60,139 nucleotides of DNA from a virus (IMGVR_UViG_3300027733_000062:1-60139); one strand, 5' to 3'; positions 49,507 to 58,384 are shown, counted from the first letter of the stretch. The notes: a model not told the origin generated them from the sequence alone. Numbers and translations: made by a program.

Positions 49507-50838
49507 TTATCTACCAACTTGTGCCAGATATTTGGCTTTTGTTTCTTCCCATGTAAGATAGATTAGGTCATCATAGAATAATGTTTCATATGATACTCTG
49601 TCTTTCTTCATCAACTGTTTGATACGACCTTTAGCGTGTTTGATTTTCCAAATGTCAACTAAGGCCTTGTAACTGGTATCAAATGATTTTACCAACTGTT
49701 CTTCTTTGATTTCACCACGGAGAAACTCATAAGAGTTATCATACAATGGTGAAAAGTAAATGCCTCGAGCATGGTCAGTTCTAATCAACTCTTTAGGAAT
49801 ACCTAGTTTACTATAAGTGAAACCTAGTGAGCGATTCTTATGGTCACGCTTGTATGGTTGACCTGATGGTTTCTTTGCAACATACCATTCAAAGTATTTA
49901 CGAGTATGATTCTTCTTTAACCAATTAATGATATTGCCACGGACTTCTCTACTTGGTTCAAATGATACTGAACCTGCCGTGAAGCCCATCTTCTGCCAAT
50001 GGTCAAGGTTATCATACTGTGATAGACCATCAACCTTTGTTCTACCATACAATGATGTTGTTGTTACACCAACTAATACATCACCATATTGTTTCTTCCA
50101 AAGTCTTTGCACTTCGTCAGATAAACAAAGTAAAGCAAGTAACTTGCCACCAACATAATTAAAACCTAGTGGTTGGAATGGCACAATAGTAGAACCGATT
50201 GCCGTGTGATTAATCATACTGCCTTGTGTCTTTAGTTCACGAGGCCAACCAATCACTTCATCACGAGGAGTAAGGTCTAAGAAGTCAGATGATATGCAGA
50301 TGACACCTAGATACTTATTAGTGACCTGGTCACGAACCAAGAAGTTTAGGTTGCGACCAATGTTACTGTTGTTCTTCATTGTTGAAATGAAATTACGAAC
50401 AGTATTCCATCTTTCAGGTAAGTCTTTGCTTCTTTTCTTCTCAACTTCAAATGAAGAACCATCAATACCAATCTGCATATCTTTACCAGAATCATCTGTG
50501 TATTCTAACACAGGTTCAAGGTTAAGATAATCTTCGGCTGTTTGTGGGATCCAAATAGAATCTTTTACTTCATCAACAACTTTCTGTTGGTTAGGGTCAA
50601 CTAATTGTGTTTCTTCACCGAACAATGTATGATTAACAACCGTGGGATACTTCTCTTTTACTTCACACCACTTCTGATACAGAGTATATTCTTTTACATC
50701 CATCTTTGAAACATAGGAGAGGTCGTTGATAACCTGTTCTTTGAGAACATTCTCATCAACATCAACCCACGATTCAGCAGGATTTTCTTCCTGCCATTGG
50801 CGGTACTGTTCTTCTATATCTGCTTTTGCATCAATCAT
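49507..50838 (-). CDS. DruA/DUF4338-like protein, copy B
   Basis: A 443-residue protein. LGVICISSDFLDLTPRDEVI followed by GW, then STIVPFQPLGFNYVGGKLLA, LLCLSDEVQRLWKKQYG and TTTSLYGRTKVDGLSQYD parallel the protein at 27802. RDxxIGW is a DruA/DUF4338 hallmark as I recall it. The two share a core but differ at both ends. It overlaps def by ATGA. Function unknown. Confidence 0.68.
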   Translation of the reverse strand: MIDAKADIEEQYRQWQEENPAESWVDVDENVLKEQVINDLSYVSKMDVKEYTLYQKWCEVKEKYPTVVNHTLFGEETQLVDPNQQKVVDEVKDSIWIPQTAEDYLNLEPVLEYTDDSGKDMQIGIDGSSFEVEKKRSKDLPERWNTVRNFISTMKNNSNIGRNLNFLVRDQVTNKYLGVICISSDFLDLTPRDEVIGWPRELKTQGSMINHTAIGSTIVPFQPLGFNYVGGKLLALLCLSDEVQRLWKKQYGDVLVGVTTTSLYGRTKVDGLSQYDNLDHWQKMGFTAGSVSFEPSREVRGNIINWLKKNHTRKYFEWYVAKKPSGQPYKRDHKNRSLGFTYSKLGIPKELIRTDHARGIYFSPLYDNSYEFLRGEIKEEQLVKSFDTSYKALVDIWKIKHAKGRIKQLMKKDRVSYETLFYDDLIYLTWEETKAKYLAQVGR

Positions 50839-51410
50839 TGTTTATGTAATCTCATAAATTTCTTAATTAGTTTCTTTTGTCTATCTCTTGCCATTTGTAA
50901 TGCAAGTGGTTTAACTTTATCAATCATACGAATGCCATTCATATGGTCTAGTTCATGTTGAAAACATCTTGCCGTTAAGCCTTCAAAACGCTTCTGAACT
51001 TGTTTTCCATTTTCTTCAAAGTATTGAACTTCAATCCAACTTGGTCTGTCTATTATAACAGATAAACCTGGAAAAGAGAGGCAACCTTCTTTGTCTTTAA
51101 CAATATCATCCGAAGTTGCAAGAATTTCTGGATTAATACAAGCCCAAACATCGTCACCACTACCAATAACAAAAAGTCTTTCAAATACACCACATTGATT
51201 TGCCGATAGACCAAGACCATTGTGTAATTTCATAGTCATCTTTAGTCGTTTAATAAGTTTAGTTGTTAAAGGACTTGGCAATTTATAAACATCAAATACT
51301 GGAATAGGTTGTTTTAACATTGGATGATTCTCATCAAACAATGGCAATGGTGTAATATTTTCGGCTTCAGCTACGGCTGCGCCTGTGTCAATAATAAATT
51401 CTTCACTCAT
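50835..51410 (-). CDS. def: Peptide deformylase
   Basis: A 191-residue deformylase. GLGLSANQCGV is motif 1 (GxGLAAxQ), EGCLSFPG is motif 2 (EGCLS) with the metal cysteine and QHELDHMNGI is motif 3 (HExDH). It removes formyl from nascent proteins. I chose ATG 51410 (MSEEFIIDTGAAV) because it makes an ATGA overlap. The phage enzyme has an N-terminal extension of about 40 residues. Confidence 0.93.
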   Translation of the reverse strand: MSEEFIIDTGAAVAEAENITPLPLFDENHPMLKQPIPVFDVYKLPSPLTTKLIKRLKMTMKLHNGLGLSANQCGVFERLFVIGSGDDVWACINPEILATSDDIVKDKEGCLSFPGLSVIIDRPSWIEVQYFEENGKQVQKRFEGLTARCFQHELDHMNGIRMIDKVKPLALQMARDRQKKLIKKFMRLHKQ

Positions 51411-51598
51411 TTGTTCATCACCCAATTTTCTGCACAATCTTCGGCATCTTGTTCTGTTATAAAATACTGAGCATCATTATAATCTAAATCAGCCTGATAA
51501 AGCAAGGCCATAAACCTATGATTGCCAATATTTGTAAAGAACACTTGTCCCGTTTTGTTGCCATCGGTAAACTCATGCAACTTTTTAAACTCACTCAT
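51407..51598 (-). CDS. Small phage protein between gp46 and def
   Basis: A 63-residue protein (MSEFKKLHEFTDGNKTGQVF). FMALLYQADLDYNDAQYFIT and EQDAEDCAENWVMNK follow. ATGA overlaps on both sides. A small alpha/beta fold is likely. Function unknown. Confidence 0.7.
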   Translation of the reverse strand: MSEFKKLHEFTDGNKTGQVFFTNIGNHRFMALLYQADLDYNDAQYFITEQDAEDCAENWVMNK

Positions 51599-53307
51599 TT
51601 TACAATCCTCGAAAAATTCTTTACCTTCTCAAAACGAATTACACTACGGAATTTATCTTGTAGTATATCACCCTTATGAGAAATAACAAATACATTTGTG
51701 CCTTCTAGCATATGGAGAATGTTCATTAAGTATTCTGTACCATTGGTATCCAAACTAGAATCAAACACTTCATCCAAAATTAACAGATTAGTATTGGCAG
51801 AGTTCTTTAATTTGGCAACAGCACGCCAACTAAACAATAATGCCAAGTCAATCTTTTGTTTCTCACCCTCACTAAAAGAAGCATAGGTAAAATCATCACG
51901 GTGTCTGGACTTAATGGTCTCTTTGAATGATTCATCAAGATTAAAGTTCACAAAGAAGTCAAATGAAGCCAGATACTTGTTTACTAATTTGTTAATGATT
52001 GGTAAATATTGTTTAATAATCTTTGTTTTGATACCAGTATCTTTTAATAGACCTGCAGCCACTTCATAATATGTTTTCTCATCTATAAGAGCATTCAAAT
52101 CAATTTTTAACTGTTTCAATGTTTCATTTATAGATGCTAACTCTTGTTCTTCTTTTTCAGTAGAGGTTGTATTTGTTTTAAGTTCTTCTAACTGTTTCTC
52201 TAAGCGCTTAATGTATTTGTTTGTTTCGGTAATAGAAGTGTTATTGGTAGCAATTTTAATCTGTAATGCCTGAATCTTCTTTTGAGTTTCGTTGATAGAA
52301 TTTAACTTTGCTTGTTCTTCCAATAATTTCTGTTCTAGTTGTGTTAAACCATGGTCACATTCTGTAACCTTGGTGGTAAGCACGCCAAGTTCTTTCTCTT
52401 TGAACTCCAAGGCAATGGCCTGCCGACACGTTGGACAATCGTCATTGTGTTGAAAGAAACTGATATCTTTTCGAAATTTAGATAAGTTGCTTTCAATCTG
52501 CGATTCAAGTTTTGTAATCTTCTTGACCTTAGCCTCTGTTTCACTCTTGGCATCAACCAATAACTGTAACTCGGCGACAGCGATTGAGTATTCTTCAATC
52601 TGTTCAGCCAAGGTGGAAATGGTAGTCGTATTAGTCTGTATCTCACTATCATATTCTTTTACCTTTTCATCATTGTTTTGTTTCAGACCATCAAGATGTT
52701 TCTTTTGTAGGTCATACTTTTGCTGACCTAAATCAATATCATATTTCTTATTTGTAGTAAGGTCTTTATTATTGATTACCTTATCTTTAAGAATGTTATT
52801 CATGGCAGAGAAGATTTGGATATCAAGTAAGTCCTCAATAATCTCTCTACGATGAGCAGGTGGCAACTGCATGAATGGTGTAAACGAAGCACTACCCAAA
52901 ATAACAATCTGAGTAAATGACTTATAGTTTAATTTTAGAATAAATTTTTCAAGGTGTTCTTGGTAGTCTTTGACTGCCGCTTCTTGATTAATCATTTCAC
53001 CATCACACCAGATTTCAAAGATGTTTGGCTTAATACCACGAACAATCTTATAGTGTTTGTTACCTGTATCAAACTCAACTTCAACCACACAATCTTTATT
53101 ATTAATTGAGTTCAACAACAATGGTTTATTCACGGCACGAAACGGCTTGCCGAACAGGACAAAACACAACGCATCAAGCATTGTGGATTTACCTGCACCA
53201 TTACTGCCTACAATTAATGTGTTTGGTGATTTATCAAATTGTAATTCTGTAAAATGGTTGCCGGTACTTAACAGGTTTTTCCATTTAATTTTACGAAATA
53301 ATATCAT
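51595..53307 (-). CDS. gp46: Recombination endonuclease subunit gp46 (Rad50/SbcC type)
   Basis: A 570-residue SMC-like ATPase. GSNGAGKSTMLDALCFVLFG is the Walker A region, CPTCRQ lies at the zinc-hook position in a long coiled coil, FSEGEKQKIDLALLFSW is the signature and LLILDEVFDSSLD is Walker B. It pairs with gp47 to resect DNA ends. ATGA overlaps with gp47 and the next gene. Confidence 0.95.
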   Translation of the reverse strand: MILFRKIKWKNLLSTGNHFTELQFDKSPNTLIVGSNGAGKSTMLDALCFVLFGKPFRAVNKPLLLNSINNKDCVVEVEFDTGNKHYKIVRGIKPNIFEIWCDGEMINQEAAVKDYQEHLEKFILKLNYKSFTQIVILGSASFTPFMQLPPAHRREIIEDLLDIQIFSAMNNILKDKVINNKDLTTNKKYDIDLGQQKYDLQKKHLDGLKQNNDEKVKEYDSEIQTNTTTISTLAEQIEEYSIAVAELQLLVDAKSETEAKVKKITKLESQIESNLSKFRKDISFFQHNDDCPTCRQAIALEFKEKELGVLTTKVTECDHGLTQLEQKLLEEQAKLNSINETQKKIQALQIKIATNNTSITETNKYIKRLEKQLEELKTNTTSTEKEEQELASINETLKQLKIDLNALIDEKTYYEVAAGLLKDTGIKTKIIKQYLPIINKLVNKYLASFDFFVNFNLDESFKETIKSRHRDDFTYASFSEGEKQKIDLALLFSWRAVAKLKNSANTNLLILDEVFDSSLDTNGTEYLMNILHMLEGTNVFVISHKGDILQDKFRSVIRFEKVKNFSRIVK

Positions 53308-54371
53308 TCAGTTTCGGTAGTGAGAGCTTCAACATAAAGCTCTTTCATTAAAGTTTTAAGTTTATCATTATCCACAGCTAAAGTGAGGTTATCAATATAC
53401 TTGGATAGGATAGTCATCGTATCTTCTGCCTGGTCAATTAAATCTTGGTCGTTCTCTACAATAGTTTCGGTAAAGTCCTCAACGATTGAGATATCACCAA
53501 CTCCTGCCTTGTAAAGATTATCTACCATGTTATCAAACAGGTAAGGATTCTGTTTATTCAATACAACAACTTTGACATAGGCATCTTTTAATGAGGCATA
53601 GTCATATGATTTCCAATATTCAAAGTCTGTTGCACCATCATCATAACTAATTTTATGGAACATTTTGTTCAAATTTTGAACAAAAGTAATTTCTCTTGTT
53701 TCGGTATCAAACACATGAAAACCACGAGGGTCATTATAATCAGCCCAAGTGATTTCATATTGATTACCAAGATATGTGATGTTGCCACTTGTTGACTTGT
53801 GATGAAAGTGTCCTGATAACACGGTATCAAATCTATCAAACAAAGATTTGTCCATACCTGTATGACAGATGTTGCCTCTGTCCATTTCAAAACCCGCAAT
53901 CTCAAAGTGGCCAAATACAACTTGTGCTTTAGTATCTTTCAAATATTGTAATGTCTGTTCATAGTTACCAGAATTAATCCATGGTACCATAGCTACATTA
54001 CAACCATCATATTCAATGTCTAGTGCTTCTGTATAAACATTAATGTTATTATAATGGTCAAACAACTCATGCATGGCATTAATCTCATTGGTGTTTTTGT
54101 AAGTAACATCATGGTTACCAACAATCACATCCATTTGAATACCCTTATCTCTGATAACATCAAAGAATCGTTTACGCCATGAATTAAGAGTTACAAAGTT
54201 AATAAACTTTCTGCGGTCAACAACATCACCTAAATGGCAAATATGTTTAATGTTATGTTCTTCAAGGTAAGGAAAGAATGTGCCTTCCCAAAACTTAAAG
54301 AAGTATTCATTAAATCGTGGGTCATCACCACGAGCACCTGCATGAGTATCATTTATCAAAGCAATCTTCAT
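53304..54371 (-). CDS. gp47: Recombination endonuclease subunit gp47 (Mre11/SbcD type)
   Basis: A 355-residue Mre11-like nuclease. LINDTHAGARGD is motif I, HICHLGDVVDRR motif II, VIVGNHDVTYKN motif III, VFGHFEIAG motif IV and LSGHFHHKST motif V. It forms a complex with gp46. It overlaps gp55 by ATGA. Confidence 0.95.
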   Translation of the reverse strand: MKIALINDTHAGARGDDPRFNEYFFKFWEGTFFPYLEEHNIKHICHLGDVVDRRKFINFVTLNSWRKRFFDVIRDKGIQMDVIVGNHDVTYKNTNEINAMHELFDHYNNINVYTEALDIEYDGCNVAMVPWINSGNYEQTLQYLKDTKAQVVFGHFEIAGFEMDRGNICHTGMDKSLFDRFDTVLSGHFHHKSTSGNITYLGNQYEITWADYNDPRGFHVFDTETREITFVQNLNKMFHKISYDDGATDFEYWKSYDYASLKDAYVKVVVLNKQNPYLFDNMVDNLYKAGVGDISIVEDFTETIVENDQDLIDQAEDTMTILSKYIDNLTLAVDNDKLKTLMKELYVEALTTETE

Positions 54372-54928
54372 TCCTTCAAATCATCCTCTGAAATGATTTC
54401 TTCGGCATCAAGGAACTTTTCTAGGCCTTTAGTTTTTGCTTTCTTTTTCTTTTCTTTGGCATCTTCAAAGGTTTCAATGAACTCTGCGATGTTATCATAC
54501 AGGACAAACTGTTGCATATTGCCTTCAGCGTCCTCATACATTTCACCTTCGCCTAGTAAACCAAACTGTTGTGTTGCCTTATACTTGACATACAACTGTT
54601 TTTTTTCTTTGGTAATCCTACGCAAGAAAGCAAAGTAAATAATCTGTGTGAAGTAAGCAAATGGGTTCTTTGATTTCGTTTCGTCAAAGTTACGGAAGTA
54701 TTGAATACAGTTCTCAATACCATCTGCAATCATTTCATCACGGAATGAATACGATACAAAGTTAGGCTTACGGGATAGATGTTCTGCAATTTTAAGGAAA
54801 CATTCACCAACATAATTTGGGATTGGTGGATCTTCTTTATCATTCTGTGCTGCCTCTTTACATCTCTTTTTATAATCAATCAGAGATGCTAGAAAGTCAG
54901 CATTGTTGACATAGTGTTTTTTACTCAT
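54368..54928 (-). CDS. gp55: Late transcription sigma factor gp55
   Basis: A 186-residue sigma-70-related factor. YRDEMIADGIENCIQYFRNF-type sequence (FRDEMIADGIENCIQYF) followed by SKNPFAYFTQIIYFAFLRRI is the region 2-like core of T4 gp55. It directs RNA polymerase to TATAAATA late promoters, found here at 58345 and 14376. It lies just before gp47 in the coupled operon. Confidence 0.92.
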   Translation of the reverse strand: MSKKHYVNNADFLASLIDYKKRCKEAAQNDKEDPPIPNYVGECFLKIAEHLSRKPNFVSYSFRDEMIADGIENCIQYFRNFDETKSKNPFAYFTQIIYFAFLRRITKEKKQLYVKYKATQQFGLLGEGEMYEDAEGNMQQFVLYDNIAEFIETFEDAKEKKKKAKTKGLEKFLDAEEIISEDDLKE

Positions 54929-55334
54929 AATATTCTAATAGTCCTAATTTTTTACCACTCAATTCGATGGTAACTCTACGAAACAACTCAAGCACTCTTT
55001 TTTTGTATTCAAAGCCAAGCAAACCTGCTTTCTCAGCCTTGTCATACGGAGGAACTCTACCTTTGGAATAATACTGGTCAGCAGTTAAATCAATTATCTT
55101 ACCTGCCTTGTCTTGAACCCACCAATGATATATTTCACCATCAAATCCTCGGTACATATTAAGTGCTTTGGATCCAAATACCTTATACAAACAACCTGCT
55201 GCATTGTGGCAATGTCCGAATGTAAGATTGATTTCATTCTTATCCAACCAAGACCTAGGAAGCAAATCAGAGCTGAGATTCTTTAAAATCAGCTCTGATA
55301 CTTTCTTTAAGTTGTCATCATTATATTCTAACAT
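54921..55334 (-). CDS. Protein with Cys-His-Asp triad pattern
   Basis: A 137-residue protein. FGHCHNAAGCLYKVF, IYHWWVQDKAG and KIIDLTADQYYSKG give Cys, His and Asp in the order of papain/transglutaminase-like folds. It may be a small hydrolase or a peptidase. Two starts are possible, at 55343 and 55334. The second (MLEYNDDNLKKV) is one base after the predicted +1. Confidence 0.66.
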   Translation of the reverse strand: MLEYNDDNLKKVSELILKNLSSDLLPRSWLDKNEINLTFGHCHNAAGCLYKVFGSKALNMYRGFDGEIYHWWVQDKAGKIIDLTADQYYSKGRVPPYDKAEKAGLLGFEYKKRVLELFRRVTIELSGKKLGLLEYYE

Positions 55335-55341
55335 ATCAATC

Positions 55342-55350
55342 ATTATATCA
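55342..55350 (-). promoter_or_regulatory. Extended -10 promoter TGATATAAT before gp55 operon
   Basis: TGATATAAT on the minus strand is identical to the polymerase extended -10. +1 is near 55335, next to ATG 55334. No strong -35 (TTGCTT lies 20 nt upstream). Confidence 0.55.
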
Positions 55351-55447
55351 CAAATTTCTTATAAAGCAAGCAATTAAGGATATATTGCTTACTATTGCCT
55401 CATTTACTACTTGACAAGTGTTACATTAGCGGTGTTCCGTTTTCAGA

Positions 55448-55876
55448 TTAATGTAATAACTTCTTCTTTACATCCTTCCTAAGTTCTTCTAATTCTTCCA
55501 TTGCCTGCAGTTCTTCTTCTTCGGACATCTCATCATCATACTCATCAGATATATCTGTTAGAGATTCTCCGTGCATTTCTTCTTGTAACATATCCTCTTG
55601 CACTTCTTTCACAGAGGTAGTATAGTATTCAATAATCTGTGCCTTAGGTTGAAAGACTGAAAGTATATCTGCTTCAAACAACCAAGCTTCATTCTTTTCT
55701 ACCAGTTCTAATGGCAACCAAGGACTCATCAACATGACTGCTCTGCCAGTAGGCATTCTTTTAAAGATTAAACACATTGGATTGGTTAGCAATACCGATG
55801 CATCACCTTCAACCTGTGTATAATCTGCAATAACATCTTCGCCACTTTGTAATCTTAGTATTTTAATATTATCCAT
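55448..55876 (-). CDS. Sm-like phage protein, copy B
   Basis: A 142-residue protein. IKILRLQSGEDVIADYTQVE, then SVLLTNPMCLIFKRMP, then LFEADILSVFQPKAQIIEYY resembles an Sm/LSm-type barrel. A strongly acidic tail follows (SDEYDDEMSEEEELQAMEEL). The pattern parallels 36165-36476. RNA binding is possible. It overlaps uvsW by 8 nt. Confidence 0.64.
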   Translation of the reverse strand: MDNIKILRLQSGEDVIADYTQVEGDASVLLTNPMCLIFKRMPTGRAVMLMSPWLPLELVEKNEAWLFEADILSVFQPKAQIIEYYTTSVKEVQEDMLQEEMHGESLTDISDEYDDEMSEEEELQAMEELEELRKDVKKKLLH

Positions 55877-57335
55877 TTTTTAGCTCTATGTTATAAAATT
55901 TATAGTTGAACTTTTCTTCATCGTATATTTTAACACGCTCAATAAAATGTTTCAAGGTGTAATTGGCAAATTTGCCTATACGGAAGTCATCAGATATATC
56001 AAATAGTGTTGCTTCTTCTTTATCATCTCCTAAACGAAGCCCACGACCAATCGACTGAAGATTTCTAACACGGGACTTTGACGGGGAAGCAAAGATGATA
56101 TTGTGAAGATTTCGTATGTTAACGCCAGTAGAAAAAGTGCCGTAAGAAGCAACGATGATAGCATCTTTCTCTTTCTCCGTAATTGCACGGATTGATTCTC
56201 TGACATCGACGTCGGTGCCTCCATAGACAAAGAAAACTTGGCGACCTTTCGCCTGTTCTTGGATTATATTGTGTAAATCTTTACCATGCTTCTCAACAAA
56301 TTGGAATAGCACTAGAGAATTACCTTTTAAAGATAAGACTAGGTTTTTGATAAACTCATTTCTAGCCTTGTTCATAACTATATATTCAACTTCAGTATTG
56401 TAGTCCCAATCACGAGCAATCTTACAGACTGCTTCAGGATATTTAAGAATCAAACACTTAATCTTAAATGCAGCCAATTGGCCTTTATCAATCAGTTCTG
56501 AAGTTGATGTTGCTTTGTAAACTGGACCAAACAAACCTTCTAATACTAGTTTGTGTGTTTGTGTACCATCTAATGTGCCTGTGCAACCAATACGATACTT
56601 GGCATTGGTGCAACCTGATAGAATAGTTGTTAATGATTTGGCTTTAAACTGATGTGCTTCGTCACCCAACACAAAGTCAAACTGTTCAAAGTATTCTGGT
56701 GGGTTCTTGTAGATAGATTGCCATGTAGTAATGGTCAAAAACTTATCTGTCACCTTGTCTTTACCTGCATACTGTCGGTGACAATACTTTTCAGAATCAT
56801 ACCCATATGATACAAAGTCTGAATACATCTGTTCTACCAATGAAGTAGTTGGAACAATCAACAGACCTTTTTTGTGGTCCATGTCCTGTATCATTCTAAG
56901 AATAAGATATTGTATTAATGATTTACCTGAAGCTGTAGGTGATAGTAATAGAATTCTTTTATTACGAATTGCATGAACAAAAGAATTGATTTGATAATCT
57001 CTTGGCTCATGTGGTAAACCAAGTGTCTTAATAAACTCATTAGCCTCTGCAATTGAGAAGTTTTCTGTGAGTGATACTTCAGAATCTACTTCTACTTGAT
57101 ATTGTCTTTCATCACAAAACTTTTGAATGTATGGAACCAAACCATGGTAAATTCCCATGGTTCGTAAATCCAATAATCTTATTTTGCCATCCCAATATCT
57201 TGCTTTAAATGCAGGAGTGAATTGATGACCAGGCACATAAAATGTGAAGTAATCGGAAAGTTCTTGAGCTATGTTGCGTTCACAATGAACACGAATATAA
57301 GCCTCATTAACTTTCTCTAATCTAATATCAGACAC
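55869..57335 (-). CDS. uvsW: UvsW helicase
   Basis: A 488-residue superfamily 2 helicase. LLSPTASGKSLIQYL is Walker A, LGDEAHQFKAKS is the DEAH-type box, GCTGTLDGT is motif III and QSIGRGLRLGDDK is motif VI. The N-terminal domain has FTPAFKARYWDGKIRLLD, typical of UvsW. It rewinds and branch-migrates DNA and clears R-loops. Overlaps uvsY by 8 nt. Confidence 0.95.
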   Translation of the reverse strand: MSDIRLEKVNEAYIRVHCERNIAQELSDYFTFYVPGHQFTPAFKARYWDGKIRLLDLRTMGIYHGLVPYIQKFCDERQYQVEVDSEVSLTENFSIAEANEFIKTLGLPHEPRDYQINSFVHAIRNKRILLLSPTASGKSLIQYLILRMIQDMDHKKGLLIVPTTSLVEQMYSDFVSYGYDSEKYCHRQYAGKDKVTDKFLTITTWQSIYKNPPEYFEQFDFVLGDEAHQFKAKSLTTILSGCTNAKYRIGCTGTLDGTQTHKLVLEGLFGPVYKATSTSELIDKGQLAAFKIKCLILKYPEAVCKIARDWDYNTEVEYIVMNKARNEFIKNLVLSLKGNSLVLFQFVEKHGKDLHNIIQEQAKGRQVFFVYGGTDVDVRESIRAITEKEKDAIIVASYGTFSTGVNIRNLHNIIFASPSKSRVRNLQSIGRGLRLGDDKEEATLFDISDDFRIGKFANYTLKHFIERVKIYDEEKFNYKFYNIELKNG

Positions 57336-57762
57336 CTTGTATGAATCTTTCCCATGCTATAAAATCACGAAGTTGGAATGTGCGTGAGTTTAGTTCTTTA
57401 AGAATACTTTGGCACACATCTACGATTTCATCGTGTAACATCTTACTTGCTATTAAACGATTTAAATCTTCATCACTATCAAAGTATGTAGTAATTTCGG
57501 ATTTCAATACAAATGGAAATGGTTCCCATCCATGTTGTCTAAGAGATTCATCATCCATTTTACCTGTATAGTATTCCCACTTTACTTTCTTCATTCTGTT
57601 ATACTTGAACTCGGCTTCTTTTGCCAGTAGGCGATGCCTTGAAAGTATGTTCAAGTATTTACTATGCAGTTGTGGAATATTGGTAAGTTCTTTACCTGGC
57701 TCAGTTCTATCAATGACAGAATCTTTTGCCCACATTTCTAATAATTCATCAAGTTTATTCAT
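57328..57762 (-). CDS. uvsY: UvsY recombination mediator
   Basis: A 144-residue helical protein. LDELLEMWAKDSVIDRTEPG, LHSKYLNILSRHRLLAKEAE, WEYYTGKMDDE and SILKELNSRTFQLRDFIAWE follow the layout of T4 UvsY. It loads UvsX on gp32-coated ssDNA. It has AAGGAGG, a near-perfect RBS. Confidence 0.86.
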   Translation of the reverse strand: MNKLDELLEMWAKDSVIDRTEPGKELTNIPQLHSKYLNILSRHRLLAKEAEFKYNRMKKVKWEYYTGKMDDESLRQHGWEPFPFVLKSEITTYFDSDEDLNRLIASKMLHDEIVDVCQSILKELNSRTFQLRDFIAWERFIQGV

Positions 57763-57781
57763 TACAAATCCTCCTTATAGG

Positions 57782-57810
57782 AGTGTATCACAGTTAATCT
57801 AGTTTGTCAA
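57782..57810 (-). promoter_or_regulatory. Sigma-70-like promoter of uvsY operon
   Basis: TTGACA (57805-57810), 17-nt spacer, TACACT (57782-57787) with TGA before it on the minus strand. +1 near 57775. It overlaps the end of the tail-tube-like gene. Confidence 0.55.
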
Positions 57811-58339
57811 CATTAAAATAGGAATATCTGAATGTGGCATCGGCAGTCATTATGGTATCTGGTGTATCAGATGCCGACATAACAAAAGTCGATAGTGTGG
57901 TAGGGAAAACTTCATAGAAAGTAAATCTATATGTTGGATTATTTGCCGATGAAAGTATGGTAATACTAGCGTCAGAATATTGAGGTTGTAAGCCAACAGA
58001 TTGACGAATGCCGGCAGTCTTACTTAACAACCCTAGATTTTGATATTCTTTGAAGTCGGTTGGAAAAGTCATGCCACGAATCCAATCATGTATGCCTAAC
58101 CAAGCCTTTAGTTCTTCATCAATCATAAAAGTTACATTTAATAGGTCATAGATGGCCTTTTCGCCTGGTCTATACAAATCTACAAATGGTGTATTTTGTG
58201 GAACTTCAGACATTGAAATACCAGGAACACTTACTGCTTGGCAGAAGTATTGCATATCTGGCAACCTACTAAAGCTCAATTGGAACTTATTTGGATGTAA
58301 AAAGTTTGGATTAGCTGGTTTTGAATTGATTGCTGTCAT
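57794..58339 (-). CDS. gp19: Tail tube-like structural protein (T4 gp19 type)
   Basis: A 181-residue protein from ATG 58339 (MTAINSKPANPNFLHPNKFQ). DMQYFCQAVSVPGISMSEVP and FMIDEELKAWLGIHDWIRGM fit the tube-type beta-barrel of T4-like phages. IYDLLNVTF and TYRFTFYEVFPTTLS are later strands. It could be the tube monomer or a related baseplate-tube protein. It has no RBS. The late promoter places +1 on its ATG. Confidence 0.75.
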   Translation of the reverse strand: MTAINSKPANPNFLHPNKFQLSFSRLPDMQYFCQAVSVPGISMSEVPQNTPFVDLYRPGEKAIYDLLNVTFMIDEELKAWLGIHDWIRGMTFPTDFKEYQNLGLLSKTAGIRQSVGLQPQYSDASITILSSANNPTYRFTFYEVFPTTLSTFVMSASDTPDTIMTADATFRYSYFNVDKLD

Positions 58340-58344
58340 ATCTG

Positions 58345-58352
58345 TATTTATA
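58345..58352 (-). promoter_or_regulatory. Perfect T4-type late promoter TATAAATA (leaderless)
   Basis: TATAAATA on the minus strand, directly after the gp23 terminator. With the T4 spacing (element from -13 to -6), +1 falls at 58339, the A of the tail-tube-like start codon. Confidence 0.75.
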
Positions 58353-58357
58353 AAGCC

Positions 58358-58384
58358 AAAAAAAAGAGGCACCGAAGTGCCTCT
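58358..58384 (-). terminator. Strong terminator after gp23
   Basis: On the minus strand AGAGGCAC, loop TTCG and GTGCCTCT (58365-58384), followed by a run of T. The 8-bp stem with a UUCG tetraloop is very stable. Confidence 0.93.
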
